DNA of 64,000 nucleotides from Malus domestica (GCF_042453785.1 NC_091674.1:5696001-5760000); one strand, 5' to 3'; shown: positions 1 to 10,855, counted from the stretch's first letter. Notes: generated by a model not told the origin, from the sequence alone. Program-made: numbers and translations.

Positions 1-1890
1 TGTAGGTTGGGGTAGTGTTCCCTTAATTTCCCGAGTGAGGAAAACTTCTTGGTTGGAGACTTGGAAAATCCAAGTCACTGAGTGGGATCGGCTATATGAA
101 TCTTAGAACGCCATTGTGCTCGATCCTGTGTCATGTCCTTCGTTAGATCCAAGTACTCTAAGTCTTTTCTTAGAGTCTCTTCCAAAGTTTTCCTAGGTCT
201 TCCTCTACCCCTTCGGCCCTGAACCTCTGTCCCATAGTCGCATCTTCTAATCGGAGCGTCAGTAGGCCTTCTTTGCACATGTCCAAACCACCGTAACCGA
301 TTTTCTCTCATCTTTCCTTCAATTTCGGCTACTCCTACTTTACCCCGGATATCCTCATTCCTAATCTTATCATTTCTCGTGTGCCCACACATCCAACGAA
401 GCATCCTCATCTCCGCTACACCCATTTTGTGTACGTGTTGATGTTTCACCGCCCAACATTCTGTGCCATACAGCATCGCCGGCCTTATTGCCGTCCTATA
501 AAATTTTCCCTTGAGCTTCAGTGGCATACGGCGGTCACACAACACGCCGGATGCACTCTTCCACTTCATCCATCCAGCTTGTATTCTATGGTTGAGATCT
601 CCATCTAATTCTCCGTTCTTTTGCAAGATAGATCCTAGGTAACGAAAACGGTCGCTCTTTGGTATTTCTTGATCTCCGATCCTCACCCCTAACTCGTTTT
701 GGCCTCCATTTGCACTGAACTTGCACTCCATATATTCTGTCTTTGATCGGCTTAGGCGAAGACCTTTAGATTCCAACACTTCTCTCCAAAGGTTAAGCTT
801 TGCATTTACCCCTTCCTGAGTTTCATCTATCAACACTATATCGTCTGCGAAAAGCATACACCAAGGAATATCATCTTGAATATGTCCTGTTAACTCATCC
901 ATTACCAACGCAAAAAGGTAAGGACTTAAGGATGAGCCTTGATGTAATCCTACAGTTATGGGAAAGCTTTCGGTTTGTCCTTCATGAGTTCTTACGGCAG
1001 TCTTTGCTCCTTCATACATATCCTTTATAGCTTGGATATATGCTACTCGTACTCCTTTCTTCTCTAAAATCCTCCAAAGAATGTCTCTTGGGACCCTATC
1101 ATACGCTTTTTCCAAATCTATAAAGACCATGTGTAAATCCTTTTTCCCATCTCTATATCTTTCCATCAATCTTCGTAAGAGATAGATTGCCTCCATGGTT
1201 GAGCGCCCTGGCATGAACCCGAATTGGTTGTCCGAAACCCGTGTCTCTTGCCTCAATCTATGCTCAATGACTCTCTCCCAGAGCTTCATTGTATGACTCA
1301 TTAGCTTAATACCCCTATAGTTCATGCAATTTTGTACGTCGCCCTTATTCTTGTAGATAGGCACCAAAGTGCTCGTTCGCCACTCATTTGGCATCTTCTT
1401 CGTTTTCAAAATCCTATTGAAAAGGTCAGTGAGCCATGTTATACCTGTCTCTCCCAAAACTTTCCACACTTCGATTGGTATATCGTCTGGGCCTATTGCT
1501 TTTCTATGCTTCATCTTCTTCAAAGCTACAACCACTTCTTCCTTCCGGATTCGACGATAAAAGGAGTAGTTTCTACACTCTTCTGAGTTACTCAACTCCC
1601 CTAAAGAAGCACTCCTTTCATGTCCTTCATTGAAAAGATTATGAAAATAACCTCTCCATCTGTCTTTAACCGCGTTCTCTGTAGCAAGAACCTTTCCATC
1701 CTCATCCTTGATGCACCTCACTTGGTTTAGGTCCCTTGTCTTCTTTTCCCTTGCTCTAGCTAGTTTATAGATATCCAACTCTCCTTCTTTGGTATCTAGT
1801 CGTTTATACATATCGTCGTAAGCCGCTAACTTAGCTTCTCTGACAGCTTTCTTCGCCTCTTGCTTCGCTTTTCTATACCTTTCACCATTA
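1..1890 (-). mobile_element. RTE-clade non-LTR retrotransposon, 5'-truncated, 3' part cut by window edge
   Basis: Minus-strand element. Coding begins without a start codon near 1886 (reading [12 protein letters not shown]) and runs to a stop at 75-77. The endonuclease half is missing, so it is 5'-truncated at about 1890, where AT-rich flanking DNA starts. Beyond the stop, bases 1-72 are the reverse complement of 37271-37345, a segment that elsewhere leads into an LTR-like unit rather than the usual RTE tail with TTG repeats. The target-site duplication cannot be seen because one end is outside the window. Clade assignment rests on the RT and the [24 protein letters not shown] C-terminus typical of plant RTE elements. 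Confidence 0.85.
75..1811 (-). CDS. RTE-type reverse transcriptase (ORF2 C-terminal two thirds)
   Basis: An open 578-residue stretch without internal stops encodes the reverse transcriptase that copies the element's RNA at a nicked target. Visible RT blocks: [10 protein letters not shown] (about 149-158), NYRGIKLMS (164-172), [11 protein letters not shown] (195-205), [12 protein letters not shown] with the first catalytic Asp (230-241), [13 protein letters not shown] (288-300) and FADD (321-324) carrying the catalytic Asp pair. After the thumb comes the RTE C-terminal region ([44 protein letters not shown]). All catalytic residues are present. The first ATG is arbitrary because the frame stays open upstream to the truncation point and the apurinic endonuclease domain is absent. 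The RT could be enzymatically sound, but the element cannot be complete. Confidence 0.85.
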   Translation of the reverse strand: MYKRLDTKEGELDIYKLARAREKKTRDLNQVRCIKDEDGKVLATENAVKDRWRGYFHNLFNEGHERSASLGELSNSEECRNYSFYRRIRKEEVVVALKKMKHRKAIGPDDIPIEVWKVLGETGITWLTDLFNRILKTKKMPNEWRTSTLVPIYKNKGDVQNCMNYRGIKLMSHTMKLWERVIEHRLRQETRVSDNQFGFMPGRSTMEAIYLLRRLMERYRDGKKDLHMVFIDLEKAYDRVPRDILWRILEKKGVRVAYIQAIKDMYEGAKTAVRTHEGQTESFPITVGLHQGSSLSPYLFALVMDELTGHIQDDIPWCMLFADDIVLIDETQEGVNAKLNLWREVLESKGLRLSRSKTEYMECKFSANGGQNELGVRIGDQEIPKSDRFRYLGSILQKNGELDGDLNHRIQAGWMKWKSASGVLCDRRMPLKLKGKFYRTAIRPAMLYGTECWAVKHQHVHKMGVAEMRMLRWMCGHTRNDKIRNEDIRGKVGVAEIEGKMRENRLRWFGHVQRRPTDAPIRRCDYGTEVQGRRGRGRPRKTLEETLRKDLEYLDLTKDMTQDRAQWRSKIHIADPTQ

Positions 1891-2275
1891 TTTATACATA
1901 TATAAAAAAAATAAACATACTTGTATGCTACAAAATAATTGAATTTGTACTTATATACTACGTTAGCAGAGAATTCGTATCTTAAATGGATTTAGAAGCT
2001 CAAACAATTATTGTAGCTGATTTGGGGATCATAGTGCCATTAAGGTTTAAATCCATATGAATTTATTAACTAAATTAGAGAAAGATTACACAAAATCTCA
2101 ATGGATTTCCCTTTTCAACTGCGCAACTATTTTCTTTCCTTGTGAAATAAGAAATTATTTCCCATATTTAGATTTACGTTTCTGTATTGAAATTTGTTCA
2201 TGCAAATATTTGGCCCCACCGCCTAGCACAGAAAGAAGAAAAAAATCTAGCACTGTAGACGTAACAGAAGTGGCA
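1891..2275. other. AT-rich intergenic DNA
   Basis: Between the RTE truncation point and the Mutator-type MITE. I see no coding signal; only short open stretches. Confidence 0.6.
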
Positions 2276-2284
2276 GATGTTAAG

Positions 2285-2499
2285 GGACCTGGCTTCTCTG
2301 CCCTCCCATACACTCACATCCCCTCTTATTTGTGCGATCACGGTTAAGTTACGTCAATATTTTATATCACTATTGTTTTTTGTCTTATTATCTGTATAAA
2401 AAAAATCAACATAAAATATTGACATGACTTAACCGTGACCGCACAAAATAGGAGGGGATGCGAGTGTATGGGAACTGGGAGGGCAGAGAAGCCGGGTCC
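2285..2499. mobile_element. Mutator-type MITE (215 bp) with 9-bp target-site duplication
   Basis: The two ends are long inverted repeats. Both read GGACC(T/C)GGCTTCTCTG from the outside, and the match continues to about 2366 and 2412, so the element folds into one hairpin. It is flanked by the direct repeat GATGTTAAG at 2276-2284 and 2500-2508. A 9-bp duplication with long TIRs is the Mutator/MULE signature. No coding capacity. Confidence 0.85.
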
Positions 2500-2670
2500 G
2501 ATGTTAAGATATTGGCCTAGCCATATGGATATCTACTTGTCTTCCAATTGTTGTCAGTGTCATGGCTCTAGAGTTAATGGAATGACTAAATAACACTTGA
2601 TTTGTGCTACATCCAGGTTGAAAGCGTAATCTGCTTAGACTTTTGCTCCGAAATAGTAGAGTGAACATAA

Positions 2671-3650
2671 AGGCTAAATAGCCAAAATGATCTCTAAGAT
2701 TTGCATAACTCATCATTTTGGTCCCTAACATTTCAAATTGATAAAAGTGGTCCCTGAGATTGTCTACCATCCATCATTTTGGTCCTTCCGTTAAAAACTT
2801 AATTAAGTGTCCCGGAGCTCTTAACCGGAAGTTTGGGCAATTTTCAAAGCTTCGTAACTCAATCGTTTTTTAACCAAATTCGACCCATAATATATCAAAA
2901 TGAAGATAGGAAAGTGTAGAATAATATTATACTTATTTGGAAGCCCAATGGTTGCCGGAGATGGCAAGAAAATAGTCTCAAAGTTGACTGGTCCGAGGGA
3001 AAACTTGAAAACTCGTCGGAAACTGGGTAAATTTTAAACGTTCATAAGTTTTTCAATATTAAACAAAATCAAGTGATTCAAAAATAAAAATCATACTTCT
3101 CGATGAGACAAAGAGAATGGTACATTTTTAGACGGCTAAATTGCCTTGGTTAGGCTGGAAAATGGCTTAAAAGTGGCTAACTCGAGACCAAAATAGCCAC
3201 TTTCAAGCTGTTTTCTAGTCAAAAAGGCGATTTTTGTTTTTGAATCACTTGATTTCGTTGAGTATTGAAGAAGTTATGAAGGTTTAAAGTTTACCTAGTT
3301 TCTGGCGAGTTTTCCAGTTTTCCCTCGGACCAGTCAACTTTGAGGCTATTTTCAGGCCATCTCCGGCAGCCATTGGGCATCCAAATAGGTAAAATCTTAT
3401 TCTACACTTTCCTATCTTCATTTTGATATATTATGGGTCAAATTTGGTTAAGAAATGATTGCGTTACGAAGCTTTGAAAATTGCCTAAACTTCTGGCCAA
3501 GAGCTCCAAGACACTTAACAGAGTTTTTAACGGAAGAACCAAAATGATGGATGGTGGACAATCTCAGGGACCATTTTTATCGATTTGAAATGTTAGGGCC
3601 TAAAGTGATGAGTTATGCAAATCTCAGGGACCATTTTGGCTATTTAGCCT
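2671..3650. mobile_element. 980-bp full-length hairpin element (Mutator-like, non-coding)
   Basis: The left half (2671-about 3150) is matched by the reverse complement of the right half almost throughout, so the element is essentially one inverted repeat. Ends read AGGCTAAATAGCC and GGCTATTTAGCCT. Flanking direct repeat GAACATAA at 2663-2670 and 3651-3658 (8 bp; 10 bp if the outer A/T is assigned to the duplication). The size fits Mutator-like elements. There is no transposase. Transcription across it would give a long double-stranded RNA. Confidence 0.8.
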
Positions 3651-3666
3651 GAACATAAACTAACAA

Positions 3667-4305
3667 GATTGTATGGGGCTGTGGGGGTCATTATTCGATC
3701 TCTTATTGGCGGGGAGGCGTTTACTTTGCAGCGTGCTTTTCCTGAAGCAACGGAGGCTGCAGCGGCTCTTACGGGTTTGTCTTTGGCAAAGGAGTTAAGG
3801 GTTAGGAATGTGATCATTGAAAGTGACTCTAAGGAAGTTGTGGACTGAATAACAAAAAAGAGTGCTAGTGGTATGTGGAAAATTTTCTCCATAGTGTTTG
3901 AGATTTGGAAGCTTCAGTCATTTTTCAATGCTGTCAGTTGGCAATGGGTTTCAAGGAAGACAAATAGAGCAGCTCATGAGGCTGCAGCTTTGGCTTTGTT
4001 GAGTGTGAGAAACTATAGATGGGCGTCACAACCCCCTCCCTTGCTGGTTCTTGTTCTTTCTCGAGATGGGCTTCCTTGCCCCCCTTGTAATTAGGTTTTT
4101 TTTTTTTTCTTTCTTTCTTCTTCTGGATGGCTTAGCGCCATCCTTTTGTGCCTTTTGAGGCTTGATTGTGATTTCCTATTTTTTTTCTGGGAGTTTAAAT
4201 GTATTAACTCCTTGAACATGGGATATCATCTTCCGTGTTTAGTTCTGTTTCTTTGAATACTTGCTCTATTTAATACAATGACCTCTTTCTAACCAAAAAA
4301 AAAAA
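3667..4305 (+). mobile_element. 5'-truncated L1-type LINE, RNase H end plus poly(A)
   Basis: Encodes the terminal RNase H (RVT_3-like) domain: LRVRNVIIESDSKEVVD, an in-frame TGA at 3846-3848, then WQWVSRKTNRAAHEAAALAL and stop at 4092. A 3' UTR follows, ending in an A-run at 4295-4307. The direct repeat AACATAAACTAACAA occurs at 3652-3666 and 4306-4320, a 15-bp target-site duplication. The insertion is therefore complete as a truncated retroposon. The left duplication overlaps that of the neighbouring hairpin element. Confidence 0.85.
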
Positions 4306-4320
4306 AACATAAACTAACAA

Positions 4321-5226
4321 CAAATGATGTGGAAACACTACACATAAACTATCAATATAGCATAAAACATTAGATACGAACTCACTTAATTAATTGTTAA
4401 AATTGATAGACTGGGGAAATAATTATTCGTTTAAATTTCTTTTTTTAATTGAAATCAAGAAAATACAAATGTGATAACGATATGGATTATTTTCAGTTAT
4501 TTGACCAACATACTAACCCTATGAGCATTACAAGTAATTATAGAACTAAATCACAATTGCAAATGTACTGATAATCAAGTTTTTTAGTGGACTTCTAATC
4601 AACCAATGTTATTGATAGCTTATCGACATCATATTGACAATCTGTCCGTAAGCAAAAACAAACCTCCTATTTAGGAACAACTATATGTACATGATAATAT
4701 TTGTATTTCCAAATAGTTACTATAAATATATATGTCACCCAACTCTATCAATGATCCCTGGTAGATATTTTTCCAATCGAAAGATTTTATAAGAATTCAT
4801 AATGAACTGTACTTATATAGCAAGACTATTAAAGATCCACTCTAGAAACATCAAAGCTCATATTATATGTTCGACGTTAATATACTATATGAAGAATGTA
4901 CCCATGTTTTGATACAATAATTTTTTTGGTTAATTTTGATGAATATACCCATGTTTATATATGTATACACACACACAATAGTATATTTATATTGTAATAT
5001 TTTTAATCCCACAAATTATGGTTTTTGATTTAAAATCTCATTTATATAAACAACTAAAATTTCTAATTTTTAATTTAAAAAATATAGTAACGTACATAGA
5101 AATAAGTTAATTTCAGGGACCTCGATCAAAAATTAAAAACCAACAAAGTTTCAATCAACCAATATTCATAACTAAGGACCGCATCTAAAGTCTCCCATTA
5201 TTTTATTTGTGTCTTGAAGAATTCTA
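4321..5226. other. AT-rich intergenic DNA with a partial dispersed repeat
   Basis: No gene seen. Positions about 4930-5175 are a second copy of the right end of the repeat at 9950-10830: the same order of ACACACACA, a CCCACAAATTATGG block, a GTAACGTACATAGAAATAA block and a GGACCGCATC block. Confidence 0.6.
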
Positions 5227-5236
5227 AAGAGTTCAA

Positions 5237-5530
5237 AGCTTATATTGGATATGTTGCTTGAAGAAAGCACTTTGCCAAAAGGAAGAATTGCTTGAGAAAA
5301 GTTTAGCAAATTTGTAAACCAATGGTTATTGAGGATAGCTAGCTTTTCAAGCTGTTTGTGTGAGACGCTCTTTTTCTTTTTGATTGGGTTGAAATCTCTG
5401 GAAAGGTTTTTATCGAGGTCCATGTATGCACACTATCCTCTTATTTGTATGTATCACTTTCAATCAATGAATATCGTACTCTTCTTCTTCTTCTTCTTCT
5501 TAAAAAAAAAAAAAAAAAAAAAAGAAGAAG
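5237..5530 (+). mobile_element. Possible short retroposed fragment with A-rich tail
   Basis: A segment ending in TTC repeats and a pure A-run (about 5503-5523) is bracketed by the direct repeat AAGAGTTCAA at 5227-5236 and 5531-5540. This resembles the 3' end of a LINE or processed RNA. No recognisable protein; the 10-bp repeat could be chance in such biased sequence. Confidence 0.35.
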
Positions 5531-5540
5531 AAGAGTTCAA

Positions 5541-6970
5541 TGCCAAGAAATTTTAGAATTATGCGGATTGTCATGGACTTTTAATGGCTAATTTATTAAT
5601 AAGTATTATATTATTTTTTAAGTTTTCGTTATTGAAATGGTGATCGTGACCATGATAAAGTGATCTTATGAGATGGCAACAATGATGGAGGTTTCATGTG
5701 GTGATTGTCGGCAAGATGATTGTAGTAAATTTGGTGTCTTTGTGGCGGAGATAATAGTAGGGGTGGTGATTGTAGTGTCAGGATGAAGTTGGGATAGTGG
5801 AGGAGTAGGGATGGGGGTGGTGGTGATGGGGGGTGGCGACATGGTGGTGGAAGTGGTGATAATAATAGTGCATTATGGTGGGTGTATAGCATATCATTAG
5901 AAAATTAAGAAAAACAAAATCCATCAAAATCTTAGGGGAAGAGGTAGGATTTGCTATGACAAAAAAACTTACTATAAAAGCATAAAAAATCATAATTGAA
6001 TACCACAAGACTTTCATAGACTTTATAGAAGTCATAAAGAGTCTTTATTCTATACATGGTGACTTTGGTAATTAAAGTCCTTATTAAAAGTCTATATTGA
6101 ATACACTTGAACATGAGAATCAAGCGAAGTCCATCAAACTTCATATATAATACACCCCCTAAATCTCTTTCTATACTAAGGAGCTATATATTTCCCCATA
6201 TGTAATTTCATTGAACCTAGTACCAGTTATTGGGAGTATTTTGAGTGACAAATTGAAATAGGGCAGAATTACCCTTCTGAAAATTTGGTAAATTAATCTT
6301 CAAAACCATTTTTCTGAACAAAGAGTTAATCATCATCTTAGATCTAATATACAAAAGGACATACTCTTTTGCTCGGCGTCGAAGCCTCCGGCTTTACAAT
6401 CAACTTTGTAACTGCCCTTTTTTAATTTCCCATTAACTGAATTGAACTTAATTACTTCTGTGCAGCCAGATAAGTAAAGAACCAACACACAGATGCACAC
6501 ACATCGATAAGATGAAAAGAGCAGTTACAAATTTTCAAATACAAACAAAGACTTGGCATATATTCCATGATGTCTTACAATTACATTTTGAATTCATGGA
6601 GGACATAACCTCCTACAATTCATCATCAGTAGGCATCATTGGCAACAACAAGAAAAACTGAATGGGTACACAGACACTAGAACTGGACCCAAAAAAAACT
6701 AAGAAAAAACAAGTACTCATCTCTCTCCCTCGATCGCTCCCTGGCCATAACATACATAATTTTAGAGATTTATTATTTGCACCTCCAAAAAATACATATA
6801 GATCTGAGCTTGACGAAATTGTTTTTGGAGTGCAGATATCAGCTCCCTAAGTTTTATTTTGTTTTTCTAAATTAGGTTATTACCCCTAGATAAAGCTAAG
6901 CATGCATACAAGGTTGCATATTTATTATGTGAGGAAAGAGAGAAAGAGAAGAGTCTAATAAATTAACTTA
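5541..6970. other. Intergenic DNA downstream of the zinc-finger gene
   Basis: Contains a GGT/GGTGAT-rich stretch (about 5755-5880), AT-rich filler and the presumed 3' UTR of the zinc-finger gene next to 6970. No supportable gene. Confidence 0.5.
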
Positions 6971-7723
6971 TTAGAGTTTCAGATTTAAGTCCAGCTCTTC
7001 AATCTTGGAAGTACTTGCTGCACCGTCACTTCCAACAACGTACATGTACTCCCCGTCCTCCCAATCTAAACCAGAACCGGACTTCTCCATGTCACCACTT
7101 CCTGTTGCCAAGCTCAGCGTCACATTAGACATAGCCACTTTCAAATCATCAGCGACATCAACATACTTACCCTTCTTCTTGTCACGATCCGCCTCGGCAC
7201 CGTCGTTGTCTTCATAACCACTCTTCCTTCTTTTAGAACCTGATCCAAACTCTAACCCTGCACCCCATTTCGGATTACAATCGCCCGCCATTCCCATGAA
7301 ATGGTAGAAGTCATATGAACGCATTCGAGTCTTGGTTTTGTTGATGAAATTGTTGTTAATAGATGGCGGTGCCCATCTCCAGCGGTCATGTGAGGACACG
7401 TAGGGTGTGAACCTGCGGTTTTCCTCAGCAGCGCGAGCAACCCCCTTCGCACGGAGATCATTTCTCTCTTTGCGGTGAGCGTTCTGGTGGCCTCCCAAAG
7501 CCTGAATTGTTGGGAAGGCCATGTCGCAACTATTACATGCGTACTTAAAGGAACCACGATCATGCAAACAGAGACACGAACCAAGGCTTGGTGACGTGGA
7601 GTACATCATTGGAATTGAGGTATCTGATGAGGTGATGGAGTTACATGGAGCGATGGTAGAGCTGTAAGCTGAGGATCTGGAATTATTGAACATGGAAGTG
7701 GACTTAAACATGAAATTCAACAT
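6971..7723 (-). CDS. Single C2H2 zinc-finger transcriptional repressor with EAR motif
   Basis: Encodes a 250-residue nuclear regulator from one exon. One plant-type finger spans residues 63-83 (C63-x2-C66-x12-H79-x3-H83) with the QALGGH signature at 74-79 that contacts DNA. A basic KRR segment follows GSGS in the middle and could act as nuclear signal. The extreme C-terminus is LDLNLKL, an EAR motif known in this family to recruit TOPLESS-type co-repressors. A second leucine patch (VTLSLATG) lies upstream. The frame is open to an earlier ATG at 7819, but a TATA box at 7834-7842 would place transcription start near 7803, so the ATG at 7723 (MLNFMFKSTS) is preferred; MFKSTS a few codons on is also possible. 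Family resemblance is to the single-finger trichome/floral regulators; a specific name is not justified. Confidence 0.85.
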   Translation of the reverse strand: MLNFMFKSTSMFNNSRSSAYSSTIAPCNSITSSDTSIPMMYSTSPSLGSCLCLHDRGSFKYACNSCDMAFPTIQALGGHQNAHRKERNDLRAKGVARAAEENRRFTPYVSSHDRWRWAPPSINNNFINKTKTRMRSYDFYHFMGMAGDCNPKWGAGLEFGSGSKRRKSGYEDNDGAEADRDKKKGKYVDVADDLKVAMSNVTLSLATGSGDMEKSGSGLDWEDGEYMYVVGSDGAASTSKIEELDLNLKL

Positions 7724-7833
7724 CTTTTTCTTGAGATGGAAAATAAACTGGAGGCAAGAAGAGGGAAGGGAAAGAGGAAAATAGAGGTGACGAGCAGTGG
7801 TGCTTGGGCGTAGCACCAAGTGGAGGAGGAGGG

Positions 7834-7842
7834 TATATATAG
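7834..7842 (-). promoter_or_regulatory. TATA box of the zinc-finger gene
   Basis: CTATATATA on the minus strand, 111 bp upstream of the chosen start codon, giving a plausible 5' UTR of roughly 80 bp. It lies only about 15 bp from the upstream in-frame ATG, which therefore is unlikely to be in the transcript. Confidence 0.6.
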
Positions 7843-8374
7843 GGGAAAATGCGGGTTAATTTAGGGGTTGTATGGGTGGGGTCTAGTGGGTTAAAAGTGA
7901 GGGGTTTTGAGTTTTTACCGTTTGCACACACAAAATTAACACATTTGTTAACATTCTCTCTAGTACAAGAAGAATTGAATAGTATGATCCATGTATATAT
8001 TAAAAGATGTGTTAGTAAGTGTGTCCAAATAGTTTTATTATTTTACTAAGAGGGTAATGTAAACCGGAAAGGGATCTGATTGAAAGTAGAGGATGAGGTT
8101 TGGGTTAGGGTTTGAAGCAACGTGGGAAGAGAAATAAAGACTTGTACGAGCTGCATGCATTGGGTGAGTAGGAGTAATGACACTTGGACTAGATGGAAAA
8201 ACGGACTCACTAACCTGTGTTCTCACCAGAGAGAAAAGGACTAACTAGAGTTAAGTCAGTGTAGTCTGGTGACTTTTGAAACTGCACACCATTTACTTGT
8301 ACTTTCGGTTTCACTAGGTCAGACTCAAAGCTCGCAAAGACAGGTGGTTTGGTACAGAAACTCTGCTGGCTAGC
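7843..8374. other. Upstream region of the zinc-finger gene
   Basis: Presumed promoter DNA. I see a CTGCATGCAT element around 8150-8160 but no other convincing site and no gene. Confidence 0.4.
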
Positions 8375-8385
8375 CAAGCTAGACG

Positions 8386-8554
8386 GAGGATTCTCTCCTA
8401 ATCCTAAAATTATGTATGTTCATCGTATATATCGTACGGTTAGTTTTCGTCAGATATTATTTATATTTAATTTAAAATAATTTCTGACCGTAGGATGTAC
8501 GATGAACGAACACGATTTAAAAATCTTCAAGAAGATCTAGAGAGGGTTCTCATT
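8386..8554. mobile_element. Short MITE with GAGGATTCTC-type ends
   Basis: Ends GAGGATTCTCTC and GAGAGGGTTCTC form imperfect inverted repeats, with a further internal inverted pair (GTTCATCGTATAT / GATGTACGATGAAC). Direct repeat CAAGCTAGACG at 8375-8385 and 8555-8565. A related element lies in the opposite orientation at about 57343-57540, sharing the TATTATTTATATTTAATTTAAA core. Confidence 0.65.
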
Positions 8555-8584
8555 CAAGCTAGACGACCGCACCATGATGCGAAA

Positions 8585-8870
8585 AAAGTTGAAATCTCGC
8601 AATAAAAAAAAATAATTGGCAATTTAAGAAGTAATTTAATTATTTATAAATACATGTAAACTATTCATTCTCAACGCGTATCTTCATGTATGTGAATTTT
8701 CAAGTGTAGCACGTTAACAACACAAATTGGGTGGCTGTTGATCTTCAAACATGGACAACCTACTCTGATACCATGAAGAAAGTTGAGGTTTTATTATAGA
8801 GTAGTCTAATTACTTATAAGCACGTACAAACTCCCTCCTCTGATCATTGGAGAATCTATTCACAACCGTC
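8585..8870 (-). mobile_element. TRIM-like LTR remnant
   Basis: The minus strand reads TGGTATCAGAGTAGG at about 8763-8777, matching an initiator-methionine tRNA primer-binding site. Immediately to the right (8778 on) and about 190 bp to the left (8588 on) are diverged copies of a short sequence (GAAAAAAGTTGAAAT / GAAGAAAGTTGAGGT, then AAT-rich, then CATGTAAAC / ACGTACAAAC). This is the layout of a miniature LTR element without coding DNA. Ends are uncertain. Confidence 0.4.
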
Positions 8871-9949
8871 CTAATGTGCTCATTTTAAATTTTTTATAAA
8901 AGTATACGAAAAAACCCTTTTCTTAAGGACTAATCTTTATTTTTCCCCTTGTTTTTCTTCACGCAGTGCTCTCGGAGTTTTAGATAATTACTAGAAACAT
9001 AGCAAAAGGACTTTGTCTTAACACAAATAAATAAGATTCTAAATCACCTCGGTTAATGTACAGAGTTAAGAGAATATAACCAAACAAGTCTGTCTTGTTC
9101 CTTTTGAGTCCAACAGATTTCATCAATATGAGCAATATAACGGCTTGCGTCAACTATCACTTTGGCTGGAGGGTAATGAATCCCATATGTGAATGATTAT
9201 CAAGTCTTGATTGACATGTTAAACTTCTTGTGTAATTTACATGGATTAACAGCTAGAGTGGGTGACAGTTCACTTAATTTGGTATGGGTATTTGTAATTT
9301 AATTAAGCTTCTCACACTCCCTTCATGGATTTCCAAATAACGTGTGCAAAAAAGAACTTTGGAGTGGAAATAAGATGATCTTATATATATACGAAGGTAA
9401 AGTTACGGTTGAGGTTGAGCTTTACACTTGAGTCAACCTACTATGATATAGAAAGTTCAGGTTCTATCTTAAAACTAATTAATAAAAGAGAAATAACTTA
9501 ATTTCTGATAAGCTCTTCAAAGATTTCTCAACTTTCTGATGCGGGACAACGCTCTACAGACTCACATCTTATCAATGTCATGAGTCACTAATTCACAATA
9601 ACGTTTCGAAGGGATAGCCATTCCAAGTGTAGGGTTGTTTGAAGGGTTAGTCAAGCTTTTCAATCGTAACCAAAAATGTCTGGTTCTCTAAAGAGTTAGC
9701 TTCAAACATAAGCCATGCAGATCTGTTTGGCTTTTTTTTTTTCGCCACGTTCTCTTAACTGCAAAAATTACTCCCCAGAAAAGACATAATAAATGCTATC
9801 CGATACTACCAGATTTTGTCTTCAATCAATTATACATATTACATTGGTGACTAGCGAGTCTTTCGGAAAATTTAAACTAGGATAGTAATTTATACAAGGA
9901 GAAATTATGTTCTCTTCCTTCTTTTTACTACTCATTTTCTTTTTTAATT
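8871..9949. other. AT-rich intergenic DNA
   Basis: No gene visible. A weak second echo of the TRIM-like motif (CCTACTATGATATAGAAAGTTCAGG) sits near 9447-9471. Confidence 0.5.
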
Positions 9950-10516
9950 TTTGATCAAGGTCCTTGGGTATTAATAACATCATTAATTATTTCAATAATA
10001 TTTTTTTTAATTTCTAAATATATTCATTTAATGTTAAAAATGTTACAATTAGTATATTTATATTTATGACTAAATTTTTTATCATATATTTTTAGTTTTA
10101 GTTTGTACCCATTTTTAATTTGCAACCCTTTTTTAATTTGTACCAATTTTCTTTTCAGTTTTAATTTGTACCCATATATTAATTTCTTTTTGTGCCCATA
10201 TTTTTTAAAGTTTTATTTGTATTTGTACCCATATATGTATTTTTTATTTGTACTTTTTATTTTGCTAAATGTACCCATGCTAATTAAATGTACCCATTCA
10301 TGTAATTTTTTTCAAATTTTTAATCTTAAAATGTACTCATTCTTAAATATACCAATTTTTTTATATGTAAAATGTACCATTGTTTTATATATATAAAATC
10401 TATTCAATTTTTTTCTAAGCCATTTTTAAACTTATATGGGTACATTCTTTTTTCTTTGATTTTAAAATTTATCCATGTCAAGTTTAATAAAGAGAAATTT
10501 ACTAATGTTATTAAGC

Positions 10517-10564
<48 letters not shown>

Positions 10565-10830
10565 TTTGTGATTTTGAAGAATGTACCCATGTTTACACAC
10601 ACACACAATAGTATATTTATATTTTAATATTTGTAATCCCACAAATTATGGTTTTTTTTATTTAAAATCTCATTTATATAAACAACTAAAATTTTTAAGT
10701 TAAAAAATATAGTAACGTACATAGAAATAAATTATCACATTAATTTCAGGGACTTGGATAAAAAATTGAAAACCAACAAGGTATCAATCAAAGAATATTC
10801 ATAGTTAGGGACCGCATCCAAAGTCTCTCT
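9950..10830 (+). repeat. AT-rich dispersed repeat with GTACCCAT periodicity and weak terminal inverted repeats
   Basis: Many short GTACCCAT / GTACCAAT words occur at irregular spacing from 10105 to 10590. The left edge (AATTTTTGATCAAGGTCC, about 9947) is inverted near the right edge (GGGACTTGGATAAAAAATT, about 10749-10767). The right 250 bp recur at 4930-5175. It looks like a non-autonomous transposon family; class not determined. Confidence 0.5.
10515..10560. repeat. (TA)n microsatellite
   Basis: Uninterrupted alternating TA tract inside the dispersed repeat. Confidence 0.9.
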
Positions 10831-10855
10831 TTACACAATCTAACTTATTCTTTCT

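Noticed and set aside
381-1633. Several plus-strand open frames of 60-85 codons
   Set aside because: Shadows of the minus-strand RTE reverse transcriptase; the same shadows appear at 36737-36964 opposite the other copy.
5329-5556. Plus-strand 75-codon frame ending in poly-Phe/Lys/Glu
   Set aside because: Arises from TTC, A-run and GAA low-complexity DNA.
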